DNA of 64,000 bases from Paenibacillus larvae subsp. larvae (GCF_002003265.1 NZ_CP019687.1:372001-436000), one strand, 5' to 3'. Shown: positions 45,114 to 54,309, numbered from the stretch's first letter. Notes: generated from the letters alone by a model not told the origin. Program-made: numbers and translations.

Positions 45114-45554
45114 CTAATCAGAAACAGCGAGTGCATTAAAGCTCTCGGGACCTACGCGAGTTGCTAAAGCTATACCAGTTACGCTGACGAAAGCCTGATA
45201 AGTCAAGAAGACAGGGTTTGGAGGCAGGAAGTCGGCACCGGCAATGGTGATGACGTCTGTGCTCAAAACACCGACGCCGAGTATTGGCAAAGTATGAATT
45301 GCCGTATATACGGTTGTTCCTACTCCCGGTCCGCCTACTCCTCTAACAATTTGAATGATAACAGATGAAAGAACGTCAACAATCGCACTTATTGTAACGG
45401 TGGCCTCAAACTGAACACGTAAGTTCGCTCCTGCACCTGCTGTGATTAACCCCAACGTCCCGAATAAGGCCGGAGTAGTGGTAACAGAAGCCAGCGGGGC
45501 TCCAAAAGATCCCGAATTTTGAGAAATCTGTGCGTCTAAATAAGTCGGCATCAT
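45114..45554 (-). CDS. Glycine/valine-rich beta protein of unknown function
   Basis: A 146-residue protein behind an excellent ribosome site (AAAGGAGGTGAAAG). No charged helices: it is rich in small and hydrophobic residues (GAGANLRVQFEATVTISAIVD, GVGGPGVGTTVYTAI) and predicted all-beta, similar in feel to exosporium or spore-surface jelly-roll domains. I do not recognise a family. Located after the lysis genes, opposite to phage transcription, it fits a lysogenic-conversion (moron) gene. Confidence 0.65.
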   Translation of the reverse strand: MMPTYLDAQISQNSGSFGAPLASVTTTPALFGTLGLITAGAGANLRVQFEATVTISAIVDVLSSVIIQIVRGVGGPGVGTTVYTAIHTLPILGVGVLSTDVITIAGADFLPPNPVFLTYQAFVSVTGIALATRVGPESFNALAVSD

Positions 45555-45921
45555 CTTTCACCTCCTTTACAGTTTGATACTCCATTATATGAATCTTTCA
45601 TAGTTTCGTTTGGACAAACATGCCATGTTAAACATCCAAATTTCAACGTGGAATCAATTTTTTGTTATTGCAATGCACTAAAGACCAATAAAAGAGGGCC
45701 GAGGTGGCGGCCCAATTCGCTGTGGTACCGCCCCAATGGTCGTTTTTGTTAAACATGTGCTAAGAGGTACTCTGGTTACCAAAAGACATTAAGGGCGGCA
45801 TGACTAATATACCCATATTTTTTCGTCTTTATTACGAGTTACTGTGAAATTAGTTTTTTCTTCGAGGGACGACTGGCCTACCGAAAGGGCGTGTTCCCGA
45901 GATGTTAAAGACCCATGTAGA

Positions 45922-46112
45922 ACTGAAAATAAGGCCCTCACGGCAACGCTTATGCACCGAATGCATGATATATAACCAGTCCATATTGTAAGCTTAAAGG
46001 TCATAAGCGAAAAACCGTGAGGTACCAGAAACAAGGAAAACCACTCCTACGGCCGTGAGGTGCACATTCTTGAGTCAAAGGAGATGCTTAGGAGTGGCGA
46101 TATTATACTATG
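45922..46112 (-). ncRNA. Structured element, copy B (candidate minus-strand RNA)
   Basis: Minus-strand order as in copy A: box TATAAT (within AGTATAATATC, about 46102), stem CCACTCC / GGAGTGG, conserved CTCCTTTGACTC, then hairpin CCTCACGGTTTTTCGCTTATG pairing with CATAAGCGTTGCCGTGAGG and a TTATTTTC end. It lies just upstream of the holin-like gene at 46200. Confidence 0.5.
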
Positions 46113-46199
46113 CCAGCATTGCATTGTTGTTGCTTGGAAAACGGGAAAATACCTACGATGATGGTTATGCCATTAAAATTGAAAAGGAGCAATTCAATA

Positions 46200-46441
46200 T
46201 GAATATAGAAATCTCAGATGTTGTGATTGTTGCTGTTATTGTCGGTTTTGTTGAAATGGCGAAAGGGATGGGACTACCGGTTCGTCTGGCTCCCGTTCTT
46301 TCCGTTATCCTGGGCATCATAGCAGGTGTTGTTTACTTCCCGGGTGATGTGAAGACAAGCGTTATGTTTGGTATTGTTTTCGGTCTTACTTCATGCGGGC
46401 TATATAGTGCTGGTAAGAGTGCTGTGAAGAAGGAACAATAA
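46200..46441 (+). CDS. Holin-like small membrane protein
   Basis: An 80-residue protein starting at ATG 46200 (AAAAGGAG upstream; the longer frame from 46055 crosses element B). Two or three membrane helices (VVIVAVIVGFVEMAKG, APVLSVILGIIAGVVYF, VMFGIVFGLTSCGLYSAG) and a basic tail. This fits a second holin or antiholin; the first holin gene is frameshifted. Confidence 0.75.
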
Positions 46442-46621
46442 CGGAAAATGCTCACTCAGTAACAAAACACCATCGTACAGTAACAAAAGTACAGATATTA
46501 AAACAAATAACGTCGGCTTAATAACAATATTGAACGCTCCTTCTTAAAGGACTAAAAGATTAGTTTGGGTATTTTGTTATCAATTCTGGGGTATCATAAA
46601 GCTTGTGTTACTCTCCTAATA

Positions 46622-46758
46622 CACAAAAAGAAGATCACGTTTGGGGAACTAAACGCCTTCGCGATCTTCTTTTAGTGTCCTAGACAGTGGGATCACAAGT
46701 GTTTAAAAAAAAAGGGGACGTACGATATAAGAGTAGCATACATTATTCTTACTAGCAA
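46622..46758 (-). ncRNA. Promoter-terminator unit 1 of the small-RNA array
   Basis: Minus strand: TTGCTA (46753-46758), 17-bp spacer, TACTCT (46730-46735) with TG two bases upstream of it, then about 105 nt ending in a hairpin (AAAAGAAGATCGCG / CGTGATCTTCTTTT, 46626-46673) and a T-run. Confidence 0.45.
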
Positions 46759-46777
46759 GACATATAATGTAAGATTT

Positions 46778-46880
46778 GTACAAAAAAAGAAGCTCCTGAA
46801 CAGGGAGCCAACATGAAGATTTTCCAGAATAAGAAACCAGGTTATGCTGTAAGATTAACATAAGTTGCTGTATTGATCAA
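46778..46880 (-). ncRNA. Promoter-terminator unit 2 of the small-RNA array
   Basis: Minus strand: TTGATC (46875-46880), 17-bp spacer, TAATCT (46852-46857), about 70 nt, then hairpin GGCTCCC / GGAGCTTC followed by TTTTTTTG (46782-46810). The transcript would carry the TGTTGG also found in the other units. Confidence 0.42.
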
Positions 46881-46914
46881 GGTAATATATGGGCAGGGAT
46901 TTTCTTCCTGCACA

Positions 46915-47060
46915 CATAAAAAAGAAGATCACGAAGGCATTAAACCAACATAATCTTCTTTTTATGAACACTGGACCTTGTTCAGGTGGGACCAAGAACA
47001 AGATAAGATAAGATTATCATACCTAAATCAATCTGACAAGAACTGAACTCCTTAAAGGAG
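46915..47060 (-). ncRNA. Promoter-terminator unit 3 of the small-RNA array
   Basis: Minus strand: upstream palindrome CTCCTTTAAGGAG (47048-47060), TTGTCA (47034-47039), 17-bp spacer, TAATCT (47011-47016), about 93 nt, hairpin AAAAGAAGATTATG / CGTGATCTTCTTTTTT (46917-46963). Confidence 0.48.
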
Positions 47061-47139
47061 AAGGGAAAATTTAGGAAATGGGGTAGGACGGTAGGTGTGT
47101 TTTCTTCAGTTCTGGGTAACATAAAGTTGATCATTCTCT

Positions 47140-47281
47140 ATATAAAGAAAGCCAAGAAGGTAAATAATATCACCAACCTAGCTTTCTTTATTTTGAAATT
47201 TGGAAATGCTTTATGAAGAAACCAATATAATGATAACATACTCTGTAACCACAGACAAGAACTGATGTCCTTTAAGGACAT
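47140..47281 (-). ncRNA. Promoter-terminator unit 4 of the small-RNA array
   Basis: Minus strand: upstream palindrome ATGTCCTTAAAGGACAT (47265-47281), TTGTCT (47253-47258), 17-bp spacer, TATCAT (47230-47235), about 87 nt, hairpin AAAGAAAGC...GGCTTTCTTTAT (47142-47190). Confidence 0.48.
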
Positions 47282-47287
47282 GGCAAA

Positions 47288-47437
47288 TATAAAAATATCA
47301 CGAAGGCATAAAGTTGCCAACGTGATATTTTTGTAAAGAAATTGGTAGCACGAGTGTTTGACAAGGGAATGTACAGCATTAGAGTATCATACTTCATTCT
47401 TGATGACAAGAATTGAACAAATCTCCTTAAAGGAGAT
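47288..47437 (-). ncRNA. Promoter-terminator unit 5 of the small-RNA array
   Basis: Minus strand: upstream palindrome ATCTCCTTTAAGGAGAT (47421-47437), TTGTCA (47404-47409), 17-bp spacer, TACTCT (47381-47386), about 90 nt, hairpin AAATATCACG / CGTGATATTTTT (47291-47333) with GTTGG and CCTTCG in the loop arms. Confidence 0.5.
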
Positions 47438-47691
47438 GGGTGTAAATGGTAGAAACAAATTGATCATTTACAAAATTGTCACTAAAAACTTTACATAAGT
47501 CTAGAAAAAACTCTTGCCACCATCTCACCCAAAAACCCTTGTTTTTGCAACCAGTAGACACCTTACTTAAGTACAATACGGATGGTAAAGCACCATTACA
47601 GAAAGAGCCTTTGAGGAAGCACTGATATGCTCCCCTTGCGGTAGACAGTTGAAATAATAAAACTGTTTACTGTAAGGAGGAGCATTTTTTC

Positions 47692-48039
47692 ATGTCCCAT
47701 AAAGCAAAAGTATCAGGATCAGAAAAGATTGCAGCTGTTGAAAAGTATTTACGTGGAGAAGATTCGCTTAATCATTTAGCAGCACTTCTTGATGTACGCC
47801 ATTCATCCGTTAGGCAATGGCTTCAGACTTACCAGTCGCTAGGCCCAAACGGATTGCTTCAAACATCACAGAATGCATCTTACTCCGCAGAGTTAAAAAG
47901 AATAGCTGTCGAGGACTATTTGGCTGGCGGCGGTTCTCACATGGATATTTGTAAAAGATATGGCATTAAGTCAACTTGCCAATTGCGCGATTGGATTCTG
48001 AAGTATAATGGTCATGAGAAGTTGATGAGGTGCTTTTAG
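47692..48039 (+). pseudogene. IS3-family orfA fragment
   Basis: A 115-residue frame with duplicated IS3-type helix-turn-helix (AAVEKYLRGEDSLNHLAALL, HSSVRQWLQTY; second HTH KRYGIKSTCQLRDWIL). The usual continuation after YNGHEK is missing and the frame is cut short at 48039; no orfB follows. Upstream, 47629-47690 resembles an element end (TAGACAGTT). It is the left remnant of a deleted element. Confidence 0.75.
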
Positions 48040-48101
48040 TGGGCAGAAAAGGTGTCTTTCTTGAAGTCATACCCTTTAGGGCATGGTTCGGCAAATAGCC
48101 T

Positions 48102-48272
48102 GTAGAATAGAAAATAGGCCATCACTGCATCGCTTTTGTGTCCAACCCGGATGCTAAGCGAAAAACCGTGGGGCCTATTTCCTTCCCGCCAGAAGAGAAG
48201 CTCCACCCCCGACCTGAGAATTCCGTTCATCATTCAAAGGGAAGTCTAAGGGTGGTGATACCATAATATGCT
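48102..48272 (-). ncRNA. Structured element, copy C (candidate minus-strand RNA)
   Basis: The most diverged copy: minus strand CATATTATGG box near 48270, stem CCACCC / GGGGTGG, CCCTTTGAATG, then CCCCACGGTTTTTCGCTTAGCAT pairing in two arms with the AAAGCGATGCAGTGATGG side and a TATTTTCTATTC tail. Shared left border with copy A (CTGTAGAATA). Confidence 0.42.
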
Positions 48273-48522
48273 GACAATGTACCGTTGATGCATGAAAAGT
48301 CCGCCATAAAAAACAACGGATTCTCCTTGGCAACTACCCGGTTGCAAAGAGCTTATGTCAAGGTTTTTTTAGATTTTTCTCCTCAGTATTTAAAGTTGTC
48401 CCCCTTGACAATTCTTGCCTACAAGCAATTCACTAAATAAACGCAAAAATCACAACCAAATCAAAAAAAGGGGTGAACCTGGTCATAGCCCCGTCAAGTA
48501 GACAGTAAAAAAGAAAAGTAAC

Positions 48523-49374
48523 TTATGCGGCGATCGCTTCGCGGTATTCAACCGGGGAGAGGTCGCCGAGTTTTTTCTGGAAACGTTCATGGTTGTAGTA
48601 ATTGATATAGTCTGCAATCATTTTTCGTGCGTCTGCTTCCGAATTGGGCTTCTCAAGGTAAAGCTTCTCTGTTTTCAGGTGGGAAAAGAACGATTCTATA
48701 CAGGCGTTATCAAAGCAATTCCCTCTTCTGGAGTGACTCCCGATGAGCTCTTTTTCCTCAAGCAAGTTCTTGTACGTTTTTGTTGTATATTGAAATCCCT
48801 GATCGGAGTGAAGAATAGCTCCTTTGATGTTCAGATGCGCTACAGTGTTTACAACGAGTTGTAGATCGTTGCGGGATGAGACTTCCCATGCTACAACCTC
48901 ATTGTTGCAAAGGTCTAAAATGACCGACAGATAGATGAAATCATGAGCAACCCGAACATAGGTAATGTCGGTTACAAACTTCTTCAGAATCGTATCGGAT
49001 GTAAATTGACGGTTGAGAACATTCGAAAAGACAACAGATGGTTTCCGTCCAGCGAAAGGGCGTTTCTTGCGAATAACCGAGCGTATTCCCAGTTCTCGCA
49101 TGAGCCTTCGTACTTTTTTATGGTTAACTTGAAGTCCTTCCTTACGCAGGGCGGTGCGTATGCGTTTATATCCGAAATAAGGCCGAAGCCGATGGAGGGC
49201 GAGAATATGCTGCTTGAGAAGGGTATCCTTCTCCATGCGAGTTTCCCGTGCTTCCAAGGCAGCTTTCCACTTGTAGTAACCTGCTCGTGATACCTCGGCA
49301 ATCTTACATAACATCACAATGGAATATATCTGGCTCATTTTTCCGATGGTCCTAAACCTGGCTTGCTTATCCAA
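48523..49374 (-). CDS. IS3-family transposase OrfB
   Basis: A 283-residue DDE integrase-type protein: HTH_21 region (RPYFGYKRIRTALRKEGLQVN), catalytic core with TDITYVRVAHDFIYLSVIL (first Asp), AILHSDQGFQYTTKTY (second Asp) and NACIESFFSHLKTE (Glu), ending in the usual YNHERFQKKLGDLSPVEYR. It overlaps orfA and is normally made as an OrfAB fusion by -1 frameshifting. Confidence 0.9.
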   Translation of the reverse strand: MDKQARFRTIGKMSQIYSIVMLCKIAEVSRAGYYKWKAALEARETRMEKDTLLKQHILALHRLRPYFGYKRIRTALRKEGLQVNHKKVRRLMRELGIRSVIRKKRPFAGRKPSVVFSNVLNRQFTSDTILKKFVTDITYVRVAHDFIYLSVILDLCNNEVVAWEVSSRNDLQLVVNTVAHLNIKGAILHSDQGFQYTTKTYKNLLEEKELIGSHSRRGNCFDNACIESFFSHLKTEKLYLEKPNSEADARKMIADYINYYNHERFQKKLGDLSPVEYREAIAA

Positions 49375-49673
49375 CTTCCCTCCCCGTGTAGATTCGGTTT
49401 GAGCTTTTTTAGGTATTCCACTTGCGCTTTCAAATAGGCGTTTTCTTCTTCTACACTACTGAAATGCTTCTTATTCCGGCGTCCCCGATAATCCTCAAAT
49501 GATTCTCCGTTTTGATATTTGCGGACCCAATTGACGATTTGGGCATCACTTTTAATCCCAAGTTTCCCCCGAATCATGGCATAGCTCCACCGCTCCTCGG
49601 TCCGTAGCCGAACAGCCTCTTTCTTGATTTCTTCGCTGTTTTGAGTAAAGGCTTGTCCCATCTTTGGTGGCAT
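49335..49673 (-). CDS. IS3-family transposase OrfA
   Basis: A 112-residue DNA-binding subunit with helix-turn-helix (WSYAMIRGKLGIKSDAQIVN, WVRKYQNGESFEDYRGR) and a leucine-zipper-like end (EENAYLKAQVEYLKKL). Overlaps orfB by 40 bp. Confidence 0.88.
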   Translation of the reverse strand: MPPKMGQAFTQNSEEIKKEAVRLRTEERWSYAMIRGKLGIKSDAQIVNWVRKYQNGESFEDYRGRRNKKHFSSVEEENAYLKAQVEYLKKLKPNLHGEGSWISKPGLGPSEK

Positions 49674-49761
49674 GAAAAATCCCCTCCGGTCAACAGTAAT
49701 GAGTCCATGATATCGTGAACTCTTTTTTTACTGTCTACCATGAGGGGATAACACCATATAT

Positions 49762-51339
49762 TCATTTTCTACCCTCTTTTTTTATTTGTTGGGATCCAAC
49801 AGATTCCGGCCTATTTTTCTGCAACCATACAGGCAGCCGGACAAAAGTATCCTTCATGTTACGTAGCCGTAACGGTGAAACAGGAGATCCGTAGGGCGTT
49901 CCCAGAGACTCTAAAGCCAACAGATGGATTACCAGGGTCATGACTCCTGCAACAATGCCAACCATACCCAGAACAGAAGCCAACAGATGGATTACCAGGG
50001 TCATGACTCCTGCAACAATGCCAACCATACCCAGAACAGAAGCCAACAGCATAATAGGAAAACGGATAAGCCGGATTCCCGCGCCAAGTTCTAAATTAGG
50101 CAAAATAAAAGAGGATATAGCCGTAATCGCAACAACAATCACCATAATGTTGCTGACTAGTCCGGCTTGCACTGCTGCCTGACCAATGACAATACCTCCG
50201 ACAATGCCTATCGTCTGCCCTACTGGAGCAGGCAACCGGATTGCGGCTTCACGGAGCATTTCAAGAACCAACTCCATAATCAAAGCCTCAATCAAAGGAG
50301 GAAAGGGGACTCGTTCTCTGGACTCTGCTATGGTTAGAAGCAACCGGAGAGGAATGACTTCATAATGAAAAGAAACCAGCGCGATATATAAAGCCGGGGC
50401 AAATATAGCAATGATAGCTCCTACAAACCGGAGCATACGAACGAAAGAAGAGACAAGCCAGCGTATGCTGTAATCATCGGTAGTCTGGAAAAATGAGGTA
50501 AGCGTCATGGGGCCGATCAATACCCCCGGTGAGCGATCGACAACGATGGTGACTCTTCCCTGAAGTAAATGGGAAGCAGTTGTATCAGGTCGTTCGGTTA
50601 TAGTTAACTGAGGAAACTGCGAATATGGATCATCCTCTATAAATTGTTCCAACTCGCCTGTATTTAGGATTGTATCGACATCAATTTTCTTAATTCTTTT
50701 TTCTACTTTTTGAAGAACGGAAATATTGACCACATCAGCTATGTAAAGGATAGAGATATTTACTTGCCCTCGCTTTCCTACAGTGCATGTTTTTACCTTT
50801 AATTCTGTGCTGGGAATGTACCTGCGGATCATGGCAATGTTTTGACTGGCTGTTTCCGTAAAGCCTTGGTGGGCACTTTTAACGTCAGGTTCAACCTTTG
50901 ACTCCTGTATCGATCTTTGAGGCCAGCCTTGTGTCTCCAGTACTAATACATAGGAGATTCCATCTACAAATAACACAGTCTTCCCGGAAAGAATAGCCTG
51001 TTCTATTTCCCTCCAGTCTCCGTTTTTTTTCACAGTCCCCATGGAAATGGAAGATTCAAACAAATACTGCTCGTCCCACTCTTCATATAAAAGTGGGCGT
51101 ATAATGTCCCGGTTGATAAGAACTTTATCAGTCAATCCGTCGATATAAGCAATTGCAGCTTTATTTTTGTTTTTGAGTACAAGTTCTTTACAGACAAATT
51201 CCGGGATACCATTGAAAATTTCAGACAAATGTTTTGTATTTAACGTGATATGATGAGGTGATTTTGTACTCTGGTTGTTTTTGCGGTACGTATGTCCTCT
51301 TCCCCTTGAGCCAATCGAAAATAGATACCATAAGACCAC
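49762..51339 (-). CDS. GerA-family spore germination receptor subunit A
   Basis: A 525-residue subunit of a nutrient germinant receptor in the inner spore membrane. N-terminal soluble domain, then the conserved signature TITERPDTTASHLLQGRVTIVVD (in two parts) and RSPGVLIGPMTLTSFFQT, several membrane helices, PFPPLIEALIMELVLEMLREA and PAPVGQTIGIVGGIVIGQAA. There is an exact 21-residue tandem repeat near residues 433-474 (LASVLGMVGIVAGVM twice). The GTG start at 51339 lacks a good ribosome site. The B and C genes normally following are missing: the IS3 element lies 5 bp beyond the stop. Confidence 0.85.
   Translation of the reverse strand: MVLWYLFSIGSRGRGHTYRKNNQSTKSPHHITLNTKHLSEIFNGIPEFVCKELVLKNKNKAAIAYIDGLTDKVLINRDIIRPLLYEEWDEQYLFESSISMGTVKKNGDWREIEQAILSGKTVLFVDGISYVLVLETQGWPQRSIQESKVEPDVKSAHQGFTETASQNIAMIRRYIPSTELKVKTCTVGKRGQVNISILYIADVVNISVLQKVEKRIKKIDVDTILNTGELEQFIEDDPYSQFPQLTITERPDTTASHLLQGRVTIVVDRSPGVLIGPMTLTSFFQTTDDYSIRWLVSSFVRMLRFVGAIIAIFAPALYIALVSFHYEVIPLRLLLTIAESRERVPFPPLIEALIMELVLEMLREAAIRLPAPVGQTIGIVGGIVIGQAAVQAGLVSNIMVIVVAITAISSFILPNLELGAGIRLIRFPIMLLASVLGMVGIVAGVMTLVIHLLASVLGMVGIVAGVMTLVIHLLALESLGTPYGSPVSPLRLRNMKDTFVRLPVWLQKNRPESVGSQQIKKEGRK
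49916..50041 (-). repeat. Exact 63-bp tandem duplication inside gerA
   Basis: Copies 49916-49978 and 49979-50041 are identical. The duplicated 21 residues form one membrane-spanning helix, so the protein gains an extra helix and the C-terminal tail would move to the other side of the membrane. Confidence 0.95.
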
Positions 51340-51633
51340 CTTTTCAACAAAATATAATCTTATTATGAGGAATTTTGACTGGGAGTATGCAATTTAAATG
51401 TGAGCTGGACTTCAGTCATATTTCACAGAAGTGACCTCGTATGCTTTTTCCGAATCTGGTTGCAAAAAAAGTTTTGTCAAAATTGATAATTTTATAAACG
51501 GCCAATTTATTTTTACCAAATCACACCCGCCTGCTTAAAGTATGTCGTCAGTTCACTAACCATCAGTAGAGATAAATTATGTTATCCTTTCTACCGGTGT
51601 TGGACTCACCATCTCGAACATCTTCCAATTTAC

Positions 51634-51754
51634 ATAAAAAGGAACACGAAGGTATTAATTTACCAACGAGATCCTTTTTTGTCCCAAACACTGAAAAATA
51701 TCTAGTGCGCACCATCACCAATATAGGAGTAGGATACCTAAACCAAGCTATCAA
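51634..51754 (-). ncRNA. Isolated promoter-terminator unit related to the array
   Basis: Minus strand: TTGATA (51749-51754), 17-bp spacer, TACTCC (51726-51731), about 89 nt, hairpin AAAAAAGGATCTCGTTGG / ACCTTCGTGTTCCTTTTT (51636-51680). The rest of 51340-51877 shows nothing convincing. Confidence 0.42.
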
Positions 51755-51877
51755 GAATTAAATTTATCTCCTTAATAAAACGGGCTTAATTGGTCAAAAC
51801 ACACGGTACAACAGTCCAAGCAATGGCTCAGCATCCATCATAAAATATTTTGAATCTAATGAAAGGGAGTGTAATGA

Positions 51878-51997
51878 GTGGGCGAAGTATACGGAAATGG
51901 AGCTTCATGTGGAGGATACGGAGGATTCACAAGTACATCAGCTATTTTAGTCTTGTTTATCCTATTGGTCATTATTTCACGTTCTATATGGTGGTAG
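51878..51997 (+). CDS. YjcZ-type sporulation peptide
   Basis: A 39-residue peptide starting at GTG 51878, eight bases after AAAGGGAGTG. A Gly/Cys/Tyr-rich head (ASCGGYGGF) followed by one hydrophobic helix (AILVLFILLVII) and a short SRSIWW end. This is the YjcZ family of tiny sporulation-linked membrane peptides. Too short for most callers. It is followed by a strong terminator. Confidence 0.75.
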   Translation: MGEVYGNGASCGGYGGFTSTSAILVLFILLVIISRSIWW

Positions 51998-52011
51998 GGA
52001 TCTTTAAAGTA

Positions 52012-52064
52012 AAAAGATCACGAAGGCAGACGTAAAGTTGCCTTCGTGATCTTATTTTTGTGTG
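52012..52064 (+). terminator. Intrinsic terminator of the YjcZ-type gene
   Basis: GATCACGAAGGC and GCCTTCGTGATC form a 12-bp stem around a 12-base loop, followed by TTATTTTT. Its arms match the terminator arms of the small-RNA units (CACGAAGG). Confidence 0.8.
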
Positions 52065-52171
52065 AAAAGCCCGAACAGTTTTTGGCATTCTGACATAGCA
52101 TAATGTAATTTCTTGTTAATTATTTCAATGGGATTCATTTTGGTTAAAAAAACTTTTAGGGAGAGGATTAA

Positions 52172-53734
<1,563 letters not shown>

Positions 53735-53791
53735 ACTTAATAAGTCTAACTGGAGAAAATTAGTAAAATAAAAGATAGTGAAGGTGTAAAG

Positions 53792-53833
53792 TTCATTTTA
53801 TTGGTCATTATCTCACGTTCTGTATGGTTGTAA
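53792..53833 (+). pseudogene. 3' remnant of a YjcZ-type gene
   Basis: The frame FILLVIISRSVWL plus stop nearly repeats the C-terminus of the YjcZ-type peptide at 51878, but the head is missing. The sequence before it (GATAGTGAAGGTGTAAAGTT) resembles the terminator arm of the intact copy. Confidence 0.6.
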
Positions 53834-53892
53834 AAAGAGATTTTATGAAATGAGGATAACCTGTCTTAGCGGCAGGTTATTTTTGCGCAAAA

Positions 53893-53918
53893 TAAAAAGC
53901 CCCGAAGGGCTGCAACCA
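53893..53918 (-). terminator. Leftward intrinsic terminator
   Basis: Read on the minus strand AGCCCTTCGGGGCTTTTTATTTT. A near-identical hairpin is at 54285-54309. The left one probably ends an antisense RNA crossing the toxin gene; the right one ends the glycosyltransferase transcript. Confidence 0.65.
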
Positions 53919-53956
53919 ATTTTAAAATTACATTATAAATAAAAGGTAATATGTGG

Positions 53957-54240
53957 TACAATGGTACAAGCAATAGTGGCTTACGTGGGAGGTCGGCATC
54001 ACCTCGAAAGGAGGTGATGCTATGGAGACGTTTCAGGCTCTTCAATTAATGTTCTTATTTGGAATGTTTATTTTAGCGCTTCTAACGTTTATCCAGAAAA
54101 TGAAATAGATCGCCCACCGTCCAAAGGTTAAGTGCGATCTATTCGTAATTCCTTTAAGCCGACCGCCTAGTAGCGCGGCTATTGCCGACCGTGGACGTTC
54201 CAGCGTCTGCGGTCATTTTTAATATATGCTTGATACCATT
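53957..54240. promoter_or_regulatory. Type I toxin-antitoxin locus: extended -10 promoter and structured 3' region
   Basis: TGGTACAAT (53954-53962) is an extended -10 driving the toxin. After the toxin, 54109-54225 holds long complementary arms (GACCGCCTAGTAGCGCGG / GACCGTGGACG..GCGGTC) as seen in holin-like toxin loci. A minus-strand TATATT near 54222 may start an antisense RNA. Confidence 0.5.
54022..54108 (+). CDS. Holin-like toxin peptide (type I TA, TxpA/BsrG-like)
   Basis: A 28-residue peptide METFQALQLMFLFGMFILAL then a basic end (TFIQKMK), one membrane helix. The strong AAAGGAGGTGATG ribosome site lies inside a hairpin (CATCACCTC / GAGGTGATG), so translation is probably gated. The sequence fits the putative holin-like toxin family neutralised by an antisense RNA. 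Confidence 0.78.
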   Translation: METFQALQLMFLFGMFILALLTFIQKMK

Positions 54241-54284
54241 ATTTTAACACATGTTTATTTTATTTAACAAGTTTATGTGTTTTG

Positions 54285-54309
54285 TGCAAAAAAAGCCCCG
54301 AAGGGCTTA
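54285..54309 (-). terminator. Intrinsic terminator of the glycosyltransferase gene
   Basis: Minus strand TAAGCCCTTCGGGGCTTTTTTTG, 18 bases past the stop codon. Confidence 0.75.

Larger units (their letters stand above)
48480..49756 (-). mobile_element. IS3-family insertion sequence, about 1277 bp
   Basis: Ends are related inverted repeats (TGGTCATAGCCCCGTCAAG with TAGACAGTAAAAAA; TGGTGTTATCCCCTCATGG with TAGACAGTAAAAAAA). It carries overlapping orfA and orfB. Boundaries are inferred from the repeats; no clear target duplication is visible, so one flank may have been rearranged. It abuts the stop codon of the gerA-type gene. Confidence 0.75.

Noticed and set aside
45804-46034. 76-codon minus-strand frame
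   Set aside because: It reads through structured element B, has no ribosome site and no protein-like character.
47138-47320. 60-codon minus-strand frame across the small-RNA array
   Set aside because: It spans a promoter and terminator of the array; the hydrophobic end is just a translated terminator arm. A small toxin cannot be excluded but is not supported by the other units.
51579-51761. 60-codon plus-strand frame
   Set aside because: It runs antisense over a promoter-terminator unit, with no ribosome site.
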